In this document: one piece after another, positions 12,704 to 25,355 of the stretch
How the letters are laid out: each line of letters opens with the position of its first letter
Numbering within the stretch: the stretch's first letter is position 1
NCBI RefSeq assembly: GCF_015832195.1
Contig: NC_052030.1
Location: forward strand, 12,667,439 to 12,731,438
Source: Motacilla alba alba
Lineage: Eukaryota > Chordata > Aves > Passeriformes > Motacillidae
Length of the DNA stretch: 64,000 bases
Direction of reading: 5' to 3'
Notes under the pieces: model-generated
Database searches by the model: none
Seen by the model: the letters and a program-made list of their open reading frames with translations, nothing else
Told to the model about the DNA's origin: nothing
Made by a program: the position numbers and the translations under genes

Positions 12704-15700
12704 GCAGCCCAGGTAAGAGTCGGTGACTTTCCAAGCCACTCTGAGCCCCGTGCAAAACTGTGCCCTGCTCCACTGAGCAGACTCATTAATGTGCCTTTAA
12801 CAGCCAGGAGCAGCAGAGGGGCCATCATCAAACCCAGAAAGCAAAGATATTTATCTGAGAGCCAGAGCTGAAACACCAGCTCACAACTTGAAGCTTTTGC
12901 AATCTTTCCTTGGACATTACTGAATGCTTGGGTGCAACACATGATTGTGGCAGTTTTTTTAATGTTAGAAAGAAGCCCTACTGATTTAATTATTTAAAAA
13001 GTAAATGTCTGAAGAACATTAAACCCAGAGTTAATTCTTAATTAAAATTCTAGGGTGCAAATCAAGCGTTCAGGCTCTAGGAGACTTCAAGCCTTGAGTT
13101 TCCATCAGTTTCTCAATGCAGCTCCAGTGAAGATGGTGGTCATTGATGCCCTAAACACTCAGGCCATTGGAATGTGTCCCTCAACACAGAAATTAGGGGA
13201 TGAAGTGCTTTGTTATCCACCCCTGCTGCCTAAGCCCTGAGGGGCTCCTTCCCAGCACCTCTGGAATCCCAATTCCTGCAGGTCCTTCCCTCCCTGGTGT
13301 CTCCTTTGGGGCAGAGGGGAAGGTACAAACCCCACCCCACCAGCCTGTTTAACACAGGAAACATCCCCACAGCAAACAAACAAAAACACAAACACAAGCT
13401 GACAGGTTTCCCACACAGCTTGAGCTACAGATTTGTCTCCTTGGTTTGGTTTGGGTTTTGTTTTTTTTTAAATCTAAAATTTCTGGAGAGCCCACAGAGA
13501 CATCTTGTGCCTGGATGACACATAGCAAGGCAGCAGTGCAGGAGGGGTCGTGCTGGGGATTTTGGAGGGAATTTTCAATGAGTTGGATTCTTCAGGAGAG
13601 GATGAAGTCACCTGTTGCTCTCTGAACAGGTGAACACTGTCCTTACAGGGGAACATCAGTGCTGAGAGCAGCACAGCTCCGGGTACCTGAGCAGCTCTGC
13701 TTGTTTGCCACCTGTGTTAGCAGTGCTGTGGGTGATGCAGAAGGGGGGGATCCAAAAACCTGACGGGCTGTCTCTGCAGGTTATTTCACTCTTGTCCTTG
13801 GGCACTGAAAACCTGCTCTGCACCCAAAAATCAAAACCTCTGGGCCTCTACTTTCAGTGCTTTTACATGAATGAAGTGTTCTGGCTTTAGGAGATAATGT
13901 GTCTGGCCAAAAACCTGCCAATATCTATATATATATATATATATATCAACATATATTCACCTGCCTGGGTATTCCACCTGCTCTGAGCATCCCCCCAGCT
14001 CAGAGCCCCAGGGGCTGGGCAGCACAGAGGAGGTCCAGCCAGTCCCACCCAGGGAGGACTCTGGACTCCAAGGAGACACTTTTCTAAAAGACCAGTGTTT
14101 AACTCCTGCCAGGGAAACAGCTCTGACAGCACTTGCTGCAAGTAGGGCAGTCCTGAAATATCTCAGCAGCTACGGCAGGCAAGGTGGGAAACTCGGAACA
14201 CGAGGAGGAGAGGCTTTGAAGTGAGGTAAATGAGTATTTTAGGCAAGGAACCAAGGGGAGAGCCAAGCAGAGCCCAGCAGGCTGCTGTTGTCAGGAGCAA
14301 CCCCACTTCCCCCACAGGCAGCCGTGCCCCAGGGCTCCCGGTTTCTCTCCTCCCTCCCGAGTGTCCCACTCTGTTTCCTGGCACCGCAGAGATTACAGAA
14401 TGTGCTGACGTACATGAAATGATTTCTGTCCAAAACACCAAATTCCAGAATTTACAAATGCAAGAGACAGTTCTGAGAACAGGGAGAAAGATGGAAAAGA
14501 AATTCTGATGGCAGATCCTAGCTCTGTTTAGACCCCAAATTTCATTGTTGGGTCTATCCAAGCTCCTTGATTCCCAGTTGTTGACACCCACATACTCCAT
14601 GAACTGCAGACATGCTGCAATCCCTAAGAACCCAGTGCAAACCAGCAGATATTAAATTAGCTGACATTAGATATTAAATTAAATTTACACTCCTGTTCAT
14701 CCCTTCAACCCCACTGTAGTGCTCTGGTGGTCGATGCATTCCCCTCTATTGCTTTCCACCTCTTGCACATGGAACAAAAGGCTACAAAGTGCAGACATCA
14801 AGGAGAAAAATCCCAGTTCCACTACATTAACTGAAGCTGTCTACTATTGAAAGCAGTGATAGGTAATCTATAAAATAATTTCCACAACCCCACCATAAAA
14901 GAATCCCGTTCTCAGTGCAATCCAATAGCCCCCGTGGCTGGAAGGGAATTTATCCTACACTGAAAGTTACTCCACATGAAAACAAACAAGCAAACATGTT
15001 TTTATCTTGTAAAGCACACGTGTTCCTGATGTGTAGAGCAGCATCTTTGGAAATCACTGGGCATGAATTAAGGAAGCTTCAGTCAAGATCAAAACTTGGG
15101 TGACAGCACGAAGTCAGGTACGAAGAGCACAACTGTGTATAAACAAAAGGAACACTGGTAAAACCAGGTTTAACCACAGCTTGACAAACAGGCTGGGTGA
15201 GGAGCCCAGCTTACTTAACCTCCTGCATTAGCATAAAGTAAGTTTCCAAGCCATCCCCCAAAACAGGTCCAATTCTTTATTCCCTCTCATAAAACACATC
15301 CAGGAGTCCAGAACGCAGTTCTTTGTCCCTGGTAAAAGTCTCCACACCTCTGCACGCTCTCACACTGGGGGCTCAGCCTCAGGGGCTCAGGAGCCAGGCT
15401 GGCTGGGCAGAGGCAGCCCAGATGTGCCCCTCGCCCTTCCAGAACAGAGAGCACCCAAGGCCAGCTCCCCTCCTGGCAGCACCCTCCCAGCTCAGAGGTG
15501 CCACACAGATTTTCCAGGATGCAGAGCCAGTACAGAAACCTTCCCCGAGAGCTCCAAACCCTGCCCTCTTCTCTGTTCCTGGGTGAACTGGGATTTCCTC
15601 TGCGTGCTGCCGCAATCTCTGCATTAAAGGGGCTGCAGCAGCTTCCTTGGAAAGCTCGCAGCTGATCTTTCTGATCAAGCCTGGGCCCAGCAGAGCCCCA

Positions 15701-16803
15701 GAGAGCAGCAGGACCCTGCTCTCCACCTCACAGAAATGAACGCCAGGGAAAGAAGAAGAGTCAGAGATGAAGGCAGCTGCTCTCCACCTCATTTCTGCTC
15801 TTCCTGACCCACCCCAAGGCTCTGGGCAGGCAAATTGAAGCAGCACAGCCTGGTTCCAGCTGAAAGGAGGTGGGCTGAGCCTCCCATGCTGAACATTTCC
15901 ATGCTCTGCCCTCTCCCATCTGCTTTCCTCCTGCACCCTGAGCTCTGGGCAGCGCAGGTTTGGTGGGGCTGGGGCAGGGGGAGCCATGGGAAAGCAATAA
16001 CAAGCACCCCAGCTAACAAACGTGGAGCTGATGAGGATTTTATTTGGCCAAACCTATTCCATTTCCAGCTAAACAGCCAGTCCAATGAAGCCAGCCCTCT
16101 GCTTGCCCAGCTGAGGCTTTGCAGAGTCAAACATTAAAATGATTCAAGGCAGAGATAACACAGCTCCAGTCCCTGGCAAAGCCTCTTCAGCTGCTCATCA
16201 CTCAGGATATTTCTGAATTCCTGAGCAGTGTGGGAAGCTGCAGTAAAGCTGGTAGTTTATGCCTGGCCCAGCTACAAATGGAGACAAGCTATTATTTTCT
16301 CTTTCCAAGAACGCGTTCAGTCGAATCCAATTTTTGAAAGCTTTGGAGAATAATTTGAAATATCAGGAATTTTGGGTTCCTTCTGAGCCCTGACACTTCT
16401 CAGTGGCTCGGAGGCTACAAACTCAAGTAGAACTAATGGCAAAACAGCTTCTTTGATTGCATTGTGAAGGTGCAGCTTGTGTAAGCAAATATCTGTCAAA
16501 CATTCCCACCTCTGTGAAGCTCCTGCAGGTGCTTACTCCGAGTGGAAGCATTTTTAGTATAATTGCCATTAAATGAATTATAGGAAGCCAATATAATTTT
16601 ACGACTGATGAAAAATATTGCCTCTTTACATCACTAAAACGCTTTTCAGAACTGCTGCGGTCGCATTTTGCCCGTATATTGTCTGCCAGTGGAGCTGAGA
16701 CCCATGAAAGGAGGCCAGCTTTACAGAACCCTCGAAATGCAGTTTATGTGCAGCCAGAGACCCTGCACAGCCAGCAGCACACGCTCCCCTCTGCAGCCAT
16801 GCC
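12704..16803. other. Unique non-coding DNA, no gene recognised
   Basis: AT-rich at about 12930-13060 and 14640-14690, where an AGATATTAAATTA-like motif appears twice. Clearly GC-rich at 15330-16010, where frames of up to 202 codons overlap on both strands, a mark of low stop-codon density and not of a gene. AT-rich again at 16530-16630. No domains, RNA genes or transposons were recognised. Confidence 0.6.
13926..13946. repeat. (TA)n microsatellite
   Basis: A 21 bp perfect alternating TA run, preceded by ATATC and followed by CAACATATAT. It is potentially polymorphic and can extrude as a cruciform. Confidence 0.9.
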
Positions 16804-16912
16804 ATGCAGAGCACATCCTCGGGATACAGAGCACATTCTCGGGATACAGAGCACATTCTCGGGATACAGAGCACATTTTGGGAGCACTGAGCACATTTTG
16901 GGAGCACAGAGC
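16804..16912. repeat. 20 bp tandem repeat, about 5 copies
   Basis: Units start GAGCACAT at 16809, 16829, 16849, 16869 and 16889, with a degenerate sixth at 16909. The first three continue with CTCGGGATACA and the last two with TTTGGGAGCAC, so the array holds two variant classes arranged in blocks. The CpG in TTCTCGGGATA is retained in three neighbouring copies, which suggests those copies duplicated recently. Confidence 0.9.
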
Positions 16913-18769
16913 TTTCAGACAGCCCCAAACAGGCGCTCAGGCCACGCGGGAGCTCCAGCCCAGCTCCTGGAGGGGGGGTCTGCAGCAGCCACAGGGGATT
17001 CTCCCCAGCACAAACAGTCCTGTTTTCCAGGAGGGCAGAGCAGGAATTCCAGCCCCAGCCTGGCCCTGCCCTGCTGCTGCAGGAAGAGCCACCCCCTCAG
17101 AAGGGGGAGAAAGAGGAGCCCCCACCACCCCCTGCTCTCTGGCAGCCAAAACTAACCCCAAACCCTGCTCAGAAACCGCGCAGAACTTATTTTCTGCAGT
17201 ACTTTTAGACTGCAGAAAAGAAGCTCAGTAATTTTATTTTAAATAAAATTTTAAATAAAATTTAAAATTTTAATATTTTAGCTCAATAATTTTACAGTTC
17301 ATTTCCCAGGAGAAAAGGGAGGCAGAGGAGCCATCCCAGAGCAGGAATGAGTGCTGGGAGAATCAGGATTGGGATGAGTGGCCCATCATTGCCCTTGGCA
17401 AAAACCAACCTCAACAAAGAGGCAAAAACCAATCCACAGCACCGAACAGAGCAAGAAAAAGAAATGTATTGCTGTTCTTTTGCAGGATAAAATGCTTAAA
17501 CAGCCAACTGTAATACGTGAGCTCAGCAGTGAGGGCTGGGTTTGCATTTGGGCTGTTGCAGTGGGGAGAAATCTTGCTCCTGCTTGAGCAGAGGGATGGC
17601 TGACACTGTCACTGCCAGGGTAAAGGAGCAAAGACTGCAAAGATGCACAAAAGAGAGACAGCAGCAGAAGAAGAAAGGCCCAAGCCACATCCATGGAATC
17701 AACAGTCAAAAAAACCACAAAAACCCAAACAAACACCCAGCATCCTTCCCTCAAACCAAGCTCCTGAGAAAAACCACAATGCATGTTTTCAAATGAACTA
17801 ATTCTCTTCTCTGCTGCTGATTTCCTCTTTGGCTCTGCAGTGATTCTGTTATCAGGCTTCCCTAATGACACAGAAAAATAAATCCTGGTTTGCCATTCTT
17901 TTCCTCCAGATAATCTGCTCTAATTGAGTGTTTTACTGAGCAATCAATTGCACTTCACTCACTTTCCCAGGCTTGAATTGCAGAATTAGAAGGGAAGAAC
18001 CTTGCTGGTACAGACCACAGTGCTGTGATCCTGGTGTGGGATGAAGCTCACCCTGGGCAGAGCGTTCCTTTGCAACATTTAACCCCTGCTCTGAGCAGGT
18101 GAAAGGAGACCTCAAATCCTCTGGATTTAGCAGAGTTTGGGAGAAGTCAGCACCAGGCTGGGACGGCAGCTCCCACTGCAGCACTGAGCTCTGCTCTTGG
18201 GTTTTAAATCTCCAGGCTGAACGTCTCTAAGAGTATTTAAAGGGAGGGGTAAGGAGGAACAAAATCTTGTCCCAGCTCCTGCAAACCCAGCTGTTGTGAG
18301 ATTTGCAGGGTCCCAGGACGAGGGAAGAGATGAGGATCTTGACTCCATGTTCCAGAAGGCTGAGTTATTATATTGTGATATATATTATATTAAAATGCTA
18401 TATTAAAACTACACTAAAAGAACAGGGAGAAAGGATCCATCAGAAGGCTGGACAGGAACAGAAAGGAATGAATAACAAAGGCTGTGACTGAGCAGAGTCT
18501 GAGCCAGCTGCATCCTTGATTGGTCATTCATTAGAAACACCTCCCTGGACCAACCAAGGCAGCACCTGCTGCATCCCACAGCAGCAGAGAGTTCTTGTTT
18601 GCATTTCCTTCCTGAGGCTGCTCAGCTTCTCAGGAGAAGAAAATCCTGGCAAAAGGATTTTCATAAAAATGTGGTGGTGACACCCAGCTGCCATAAAACC
18701 CCTCAGGAGGAGCAGTGCCAGTGAGAGGGAAGGAATAGCTGGAGGCGAGCAGAGCAGTGCTCTGTGATT

Positions 18770-18960
18770 TATCCACAGCAGGCATCACACAAATGCCATA
18801 TTCCTGATTTAATAGTCTGCCATGTAAAAGTTGGAATTAGCTTCCAATGCATCCTGTTAGTGAGGCTGCAATGTGTAAAGTTAATGTGTGAAGGCATTTT
18901 TAATATCAGCTCTGGCTACAATTTCCCATCTAATTGAATGGAGAGGAGGGGAAAAAAGGA
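18770..18960. other. Candidate conserved non-coding element
   Basis: This is an AT-leaning stretch with complex, non-repetitive texture. It contains GATTTAATAG near 18806, TTGGAATTAGC near 18832 and ATCTAATTGAATGG near 18929. Such clusters of TAAT cores in otherwise unique DNA are common in developmental enhancers. This is a weak, composition-based call. Confidence 0.2.
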
Positions 18961-20460
18961 GTTTGTAAATCTGCCACTGCAATGGCCAGTTACAAGGTTT
19001 TTTATGGCTCCCTTGTAATGGAAACATCAAGTGCACAGGTAAGCACTGAAATTGTGGGTAAAAGCCATCAGTTTATTAGGGGATGTAAAGAACCAGAATG
19101 AGCTCCTTGGTCTCAGATTCATCCCTGTTCTTTATTGTACAGAGCAGCACAAAGGGAAGGCTTTGGCCTTTTTGGAATGTGCAATGCAGTCTGATAACTG
19201 AAATTTGTCTCAGTGGTGCTGGCAGCCAGCCAGCCTTGGGAATGCCAGTTCAAACATTTGCCTGAAAAATCCACGTAAAGCACAATGTTGGGCTGTGTTT
19301 GCAGCTGTCAGACCGAGTGCCCCCAGGACTGGATGATCAGAAGTTAAAAATGTATTCAGAGAAGAAGGTTGTGGGGTTTTTGTCTCAGTTACAGTAAAAG
19401 CCACAGAAAGGTAGCCTGGAAAAGTAAGTATTCCAGAAAATTTACCAGCATGAGGCTCAGCTTGGGATGCCCATCACTGCAATGCTAAAGCTGTGTGTTC
19501 ACCCTCACCTGAACCATCCAGTGGGCTGTTTATTGTCTGTCAGCTCTGCAACACAAACATCCAGCAGACTCCAAACTGCTGCCTCATTATGTATTCCTCC
19601 ATTACAGGGAAAGCATATTTAATTCCTTTCATTTAGTCCTTCTGCTTCAGGATCCTTCAAAGTCCAAGGGAATGTGAAGGTCCAAGAATGATGGTATCTG
19701 CTCTGCAAGCAGCAGATTTGAAGGGCTAAATGGTGTGAAAATAGTTAATAGTCCTTTTTCTTTATGCCTGTGTCCCCTGGTATTGGGAGCTCTTTCAGAC
19801 ATGGACTGTTTCTCACCATGGGGTCTGCTGCAGAATAACAGAGGTGGGAAAGGCACCAGATGCAGCAGCTCTCCAACACCCTGTCCACTCTCTGGGGCTT
19901 TAATTCCAGGGCTGGATATCTCTAATAAACAGAATTTATGGGTGGAGCAAAAGCAGGAGAGATTTTGCTGGAGAGACAGCAAAGGACAACTGCCTCCTTT
20001 TCAAAGCAGGTATGGTGAAGTGATACCTGCCCTGGCTCTGCACCAAGCTGCTTTGCAGACTCATTTAAAAGGAACAAGCCATTTTAATTAGCTCTCCCTG
20101 GACTCAGGGACATGTGGGTCCCAGGTGAGGGGGGAGCAGAGAGAAATAAATATATATAAACACTTAAATGGAGAGCAGGCTGGCCGGGTTGCCAGCTCTC
20201 TCAGCTCTGCCTTAATCACTTTGAAGAATCCAAGTCCACAGTGACCTCTGTTGTTCCTTTCATATTGGAGATTAAAAGATGAAGCACTGGTTCTGCAGCT
20301 GGTGAACACACAGAGAGGAAATCAATGACTCTTTCAGACAGGTCCCCGTGCAAAAAGGGTTATTGCAGACATGAAATAATTAATTTTAATTCAACTGTTT
20401 AAAAATAGACACTACAGAAAGAGAAATGGCCTTTCTTTCTACAAAAACAAGGCAAATGGA

Positions 20461-20472
20461 TTTTTTTTTTTT
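20461..20472. repeat. Poly-T run of 12
   Basis: Twelve T bases followed by CAG. The T12-CAG arrangement resembles a 3' splice site on the + strand, but no exon-like frame or donor follows, so it is listed only as simple sequence. Confidence 0.85.
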
Positions 20473-22189
20473 CAGAAGCCAGAAAATCAGATGCCTCTCA
20501 TTTTAGAATAGACCTTCAATTATATATTTTTTCCATTTCTCTCTTGATTTCAGGCAGTGAATCTGCTGGAGGAGGAGGTCAGGTAGTGCCCTGCATGCTC
20601 TCTGGGCTCCCTGTCACCACCACAAAGCTGTGAGCAGCAGGGGCTCACACACAGGAGCCTGAGCAAGGGCAGGGTTACACAGATCCTCCTGATGAGTTGA
20701 ACAGCCAAATATTTCACCAGCACCTGCAGCTTGTGCTGTGCTTCCAGCTGGGGGCAGTCAGGAAAGCACAGAGCCCTGTCCCAGCCACCTCTCCCTGGCC
20801 TGGCCAGCAGGGAACAGAGGGCACAGCCCCCCAGAGCTGCCCTGCCTCACACCCCCATGCTGAGGATGCTGTGGGACACGGGGCTGCAGCCTGCTTTCCC
20901 CCCAGCCTGGCACCCCCTGTGTGGCTGGGGTTGAAAAGGCAGCAGCAGCTGAGCCTGGAGCTGGACCAAAGTCCTTGCAGTGCTCCAGCCCTGCAAGGGC
21001 AGCCTTTGAAGGCTTGTTTGCCATCCCAAGCTGCTCGGGAGCGATAAGCAATTCCACATGAAAAGGAGCTCAAGACACTATTTATTTTTCCTTCGTGTGT
21101 AACAATAAAACACTGAACATTGATGCCTTTTTCTGGAAAACAGCCTCCATTTGAGGCTCAGGAATTGCAGCCAGGTTAATTGCACACTGCGGTTTGCTGT
21201 TTGACCTTCTATTTTTATCTTTCCACAACTCCTCCAGGGAGCACCAGATGTTTGAGGGGATGATGCCACACAGCTGGATGGAGAGGAGCAAGCAGCCTGA
21301 GCTCCTGGAAGCACTGAGCAGTGTGAGATTCACCAGCAGTCCTCAGGCTGGCTCTCACATGGACAGAGCACAGTCTATTCCTTTAAACCCAGAAACAAAG
21401 CCAAGCTCAGCAAAATGCCATTGCTGGGGTTTCCAGACTGATTGACCAAGGCAAGGAACGCTTGGCACTGCCTGGAACTGCTCCTGCTCTGGGATACGAC
21501 AGCCAGGGTCACCCCACCTCCAGCGTGGCAAATCCCCCAGGAATTAATGCTGCTACAGCTCGCAGGAACGGCATTCAAGACACTTCAGTCTCTAAAAAAG
21601 TTAAAACAATTCAGGAACCCAGGCACAGGACCCTCATTTGGCACTCCCCACCAGCCCTGCTTAGTCCTGCCCTGCCTTCATGGAGCTTTGGAGCTGCTCT
21701 CCCAGGGCCCAGAGAGCCCAAACTCTGATTTATCAGCTCCCCCAGGAGCAGGATCTGCTTTGCCCCTGCCCTTTGCCCAGCCCCATCACCCCAGAGGCTC
21801 CAGGAACGCCCAGGTTCAGCCACTGCTGCCTTCCCAAAGGGAGGAATGACCCAGCAGGGACTGCCAGCAGCTCTGCCCTGGGGGCTCCACAGCACAGCCA
21901 CACCTGGGGGGCACCGAGAGCAATTCCTGCCCGAACACTTCCCAGCACGTGTGTCTGGGGCACAGCTGTGATGGGAAGGATTTCACATTCCCCCTCGTGC
22001 AGGGATCTGGGGCAAAGCTCAGGCCCCCAGAGAGCTCCTGCTATTTTGAATTTCTGAGCTGAAGCAGCTCTGTCCCCCCACAAAGAACGGCACCCTTGGT
22101 GATCACGGGCAGGTGAGGAACTGTTTGATTATTGAAATGATGGGAGCTGAACAGGTATGCTCAAAGCTGGGGGGAAACGTGTGTTCCTT

Positions 22190-22330
22190 TTGATAATAGT
22201 TTTATTTATTAATGAAAGTCATCACGCTGTAATGTCACCTAAATTAGCCTCAATTAATTTCTGAATTAATTAGGTGTGTTCCTGGTAATTTCTTTCTCTT
22301 CTTACACTTTTCAAGAACCTTTAAATGATA
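22190..22330. other. AT-rich block with paired AATTAATT palindromes, candidate regulatory element
   Basis: AATTAATT occurs at 22252-22259 and again at 22264-22271, separated by TCTG. Each copy is self-complementary and the two can pair with each other. A further AAATTAGCC and GGTAATTTC flank them. TAATTA is the core bound by many homeodomain proteins, so a paired arrangement could bind a dimer. Function is inferred only from the motif. Confidence 0.25.
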
Positions 22331-25300
22331 AAAGGAATTCTAGTACAAAGAAATGGAGAGGTCTCTCTATAACAGACATTCAAGATAAGAATAGAATAGA
22401 TACAGAAGGCAGGAGGGTAAATCTCATCAAACTGCTTTGAAACCATATATTTGAAGTCAATCATTATATCAAAGTCACTGAAAGTCATCAAATACCCTCA
22501 TTAGCCACAATTTTTGATTTTCAGAAGTGATAAAGGCTAATGGAACTGCAAGCTTTTCACCCCAACTCCAAACCATCCCCAGCACCAAATTTGGATTTGA
22601 AAGGGGCTTTTGGCTGGGGAAATATTTCTATAAATATTGTCTGTGGGCCTGCGCCTCCATTAGACAGAAAATTTTGAAGGCAAATTGAGCCTCCTCTAAT
22701 TTTGCCCGAAGAGGATCAGGCCCACGTGGATTGAGGGTTGTTGGTGTTTTTGCAGCAGGGCAGATTTGAGTCATCAAAAAGGAACAAAACACAGAGCAAC
22801 CGAAATTCTCCAGGTGCTGCACACCCCTGCAGGGTCCAGGGGGCCCTGGGCGTCCCCAGACAGAGCCCCACAGGTGACACTTCCCCCCCTAAATTACATT
22901 TGGGGGTTCACACAGAACTGCAGCATTTAATCAGCAAAATGAGCCTGGCGAGCAGCCTGCAGATTTTCTAGGTGGGGTATGAGGGGGAGAAAAAAAAATA
23001 CAGAAAAAAAAACTTCTGAAAAGGAATTGTCCAAAACTGGTTTTTGGTTCTCTTCACCTGCCAAGGATTGCCAGAGGGGTCTTTGGGGCTGCAGCTGATG
23101 GTACAGAGAGGCTGCTTTATCTAAATCAACCCCCCCAGTGTATTACACATTCTTTACTATTACTCCAATGCTTCTAAAAATACAATTGGGAAGCTGTATA
23201 ATCTGATCTGAAATTGCAGCTTATTTTGCCACAGAAGGAGGAAAGAAAAAAAGAAGAAAGGGAGAAGAGACTGATGCCAGTGACACGTTTGAGAACACAT
23301 GATCTGTTTTGATAGCACATTGTATTTGCAGAGCCTGTCCCCAGGCAGGCTGCAATGAATTTGGAATCCAAAGGCACGTGGTCAGGCTAAGTGGAAATAA
23401 TTCTGGTACCTTTCTCTCTGGCAGTACAGAAATGACAGAGGATGCAGAACAGGCATCCAAATATATATCCTCAGAATTTAATTAGAGAGAATTATTCTTG
23501 CCTACCTAGGATAATTGCAACATTATGTTGTGATGGCTGTTAGCATCACATATGCTTACAGATTAATAGTGTTTCTTCCATGTCTGCTTTTGATTTAATC
23601 AGGCCATCACTCATTACAATCATGCATGGCTGGTTCTACAAGATGAGAACGCATAAAAAAAACAACTTGCCTGGTCCACAGACCTGGAGCTGCAGGGCTC
23701 TGCCAGCAGCTGAGCAGGGAATTCACCCAAAATCCAGAATTCACCCTGAGCTGCAGCCAGCCACGTGTGTGCTGAGTGCCCTGGGCACGGCATTCCCAGA
23801 GGATTCCTTTCCTGCAGGTAGGACACAGCTCCTGAGTGACCCACGCTCCTGGATGTCCCTGTGGTTTGGGATGTGCTGGCCCACAGCCAAGCCTTGGGGC
23901 TGTGTTTGTGTCAGCCCCTCTCTCCAGGCTCTGCCCCACCATCAAACCCACCTGGGGATTCTGTGGGCCTCATGTACAATAAAAGAAGGAAAAAATACCA
24001 GTATGTGGCTACTTTGAAGCACAAGTGATCACAGAGGGACTAGATTTACACATAAAGATATACATTTATACACAAAAGCAAAATATACATTTCTACTGTG
24101 TCAAAACAGAGACTGAGCCTGTGTTTGATATTAGCACTGAAGTCCTGGCCACAACAGAGCAATTCAATCTTCATTCATATTTTTAAAAGCAATAACAACA
24201 AAAGATACAGCACCAAGTTAAAGACTCCTGAACAATTCTCCCAACTCTACAATATCATCAAGACATTAACCTGAGAACTGACCACAACTCAGATCAAAGC
24301 AGCAGACACAGATCCAGCAGAGCACCACAAACCCCATCAAAACCCCAGGGGACAGCTTTCTGATGCTTTTTTCCATGTGGCAGACAGGGCAGCAATGACT
24401 TTCATACATTTCCAAATAAATTGTAAAAGGCTTTTTTGGGTAACAGCTTAATTTCACAAATTCTGGCTGAACAAAGCTGCCTCCACACTGTCCATTGTTT
24501 GGAGCTGCTATTTAACTGGAGAACTTTTTTCTCTCTCCTTCTCCTCCCCCCGCCTCCCTTCATGCTGCAGGAATGCAATCCCTCTGAAAATAAGCACCAA
24601 TGCCTAGGACACACATCTTTTAATGCAGCCCAGGAGCCACAATCACACCCTTAGAAAGAAGCAATCCGTAAAGCAAAATACACTCCGTGCCTGAATGCTA
24701 ATGCAGCAATTAATCATTCTGAGATCCTTGCTCTCTCCCCTGCTCATTTTCCCTTGATTTTTTGATGTCAGAACCAACTCAGTAGAACAGCACACTTTTA
24801 AAAAATCATCTTTCAAGTAGCAACATTAAACACCCCAGAGTGGAAAGCAAACAAATCAATAGATATCACAGCGCCCGTGGTACAGCGAGCCGCAGTTGCA
24901 AAGACACACGTGCCACACTCCTTCTGAAGGGAGCAAAACCCACCTGAAATCCAGCAGCAGCTCTGCTCCAAAGCCCACCCAGCATTCCTTCTTCCTGACC
25001 CCCACGGTGGTGGTGCCACCAGACCCAGGGGCTTGAAGGGAAACGGGCCCCATTTATCCCTCTAGAAGCACCTCATGCTCACAAAGCCCTGTGCCAGGCA
25101 AAGCCCTCCCAGCAGCACAGCCTAGCACAAAAAACACCACTGAGGAGGCCAGAAGCGACCCCACAGCAATGGCAGAACAAGGAAAAACTCCACCAACAAC
25201 ACGTATTTTAAGGGTTCTATAGAAGCTGAAAGCCTTCCCTTACCTTTGGAAGCACAACAGGAGCCACCAGCAGCAGGACAGCAGGCTCATCCAGCAGCAA

Positions 25301-25355
25301 GCAAGGGAAGCTTCTGGTGGTGGGTTTTATGGGTTTTGTGGTGGGTTGTGGGTGG

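Larger units (their letters stand above)
16913..25355. other. Long stretch of unique non-coding DNA
   Basis: No gene is supported across these 8.4 kb. GC-rich parts lie at 16913-17160 and 20690-22080; overlapping frames of up to 135 codons there are unrecognisable. AT-rich parts lie at 17226-17295 (interleaved AAATAAAATTTT motifs able to pair with each other), 18360-18415 and 23970-24250. A C/A-rich low-complexity patch lies at about 17707-17740. No retroelement was recognised. Confidence 0.6.

Noticed and set aside
15379..15987. 202-codon minus-strand frame
   Set aside because: It lies in a GC-rich stretch where stop codons are scarce; overlapping frames on both strands and no recognisable protein.
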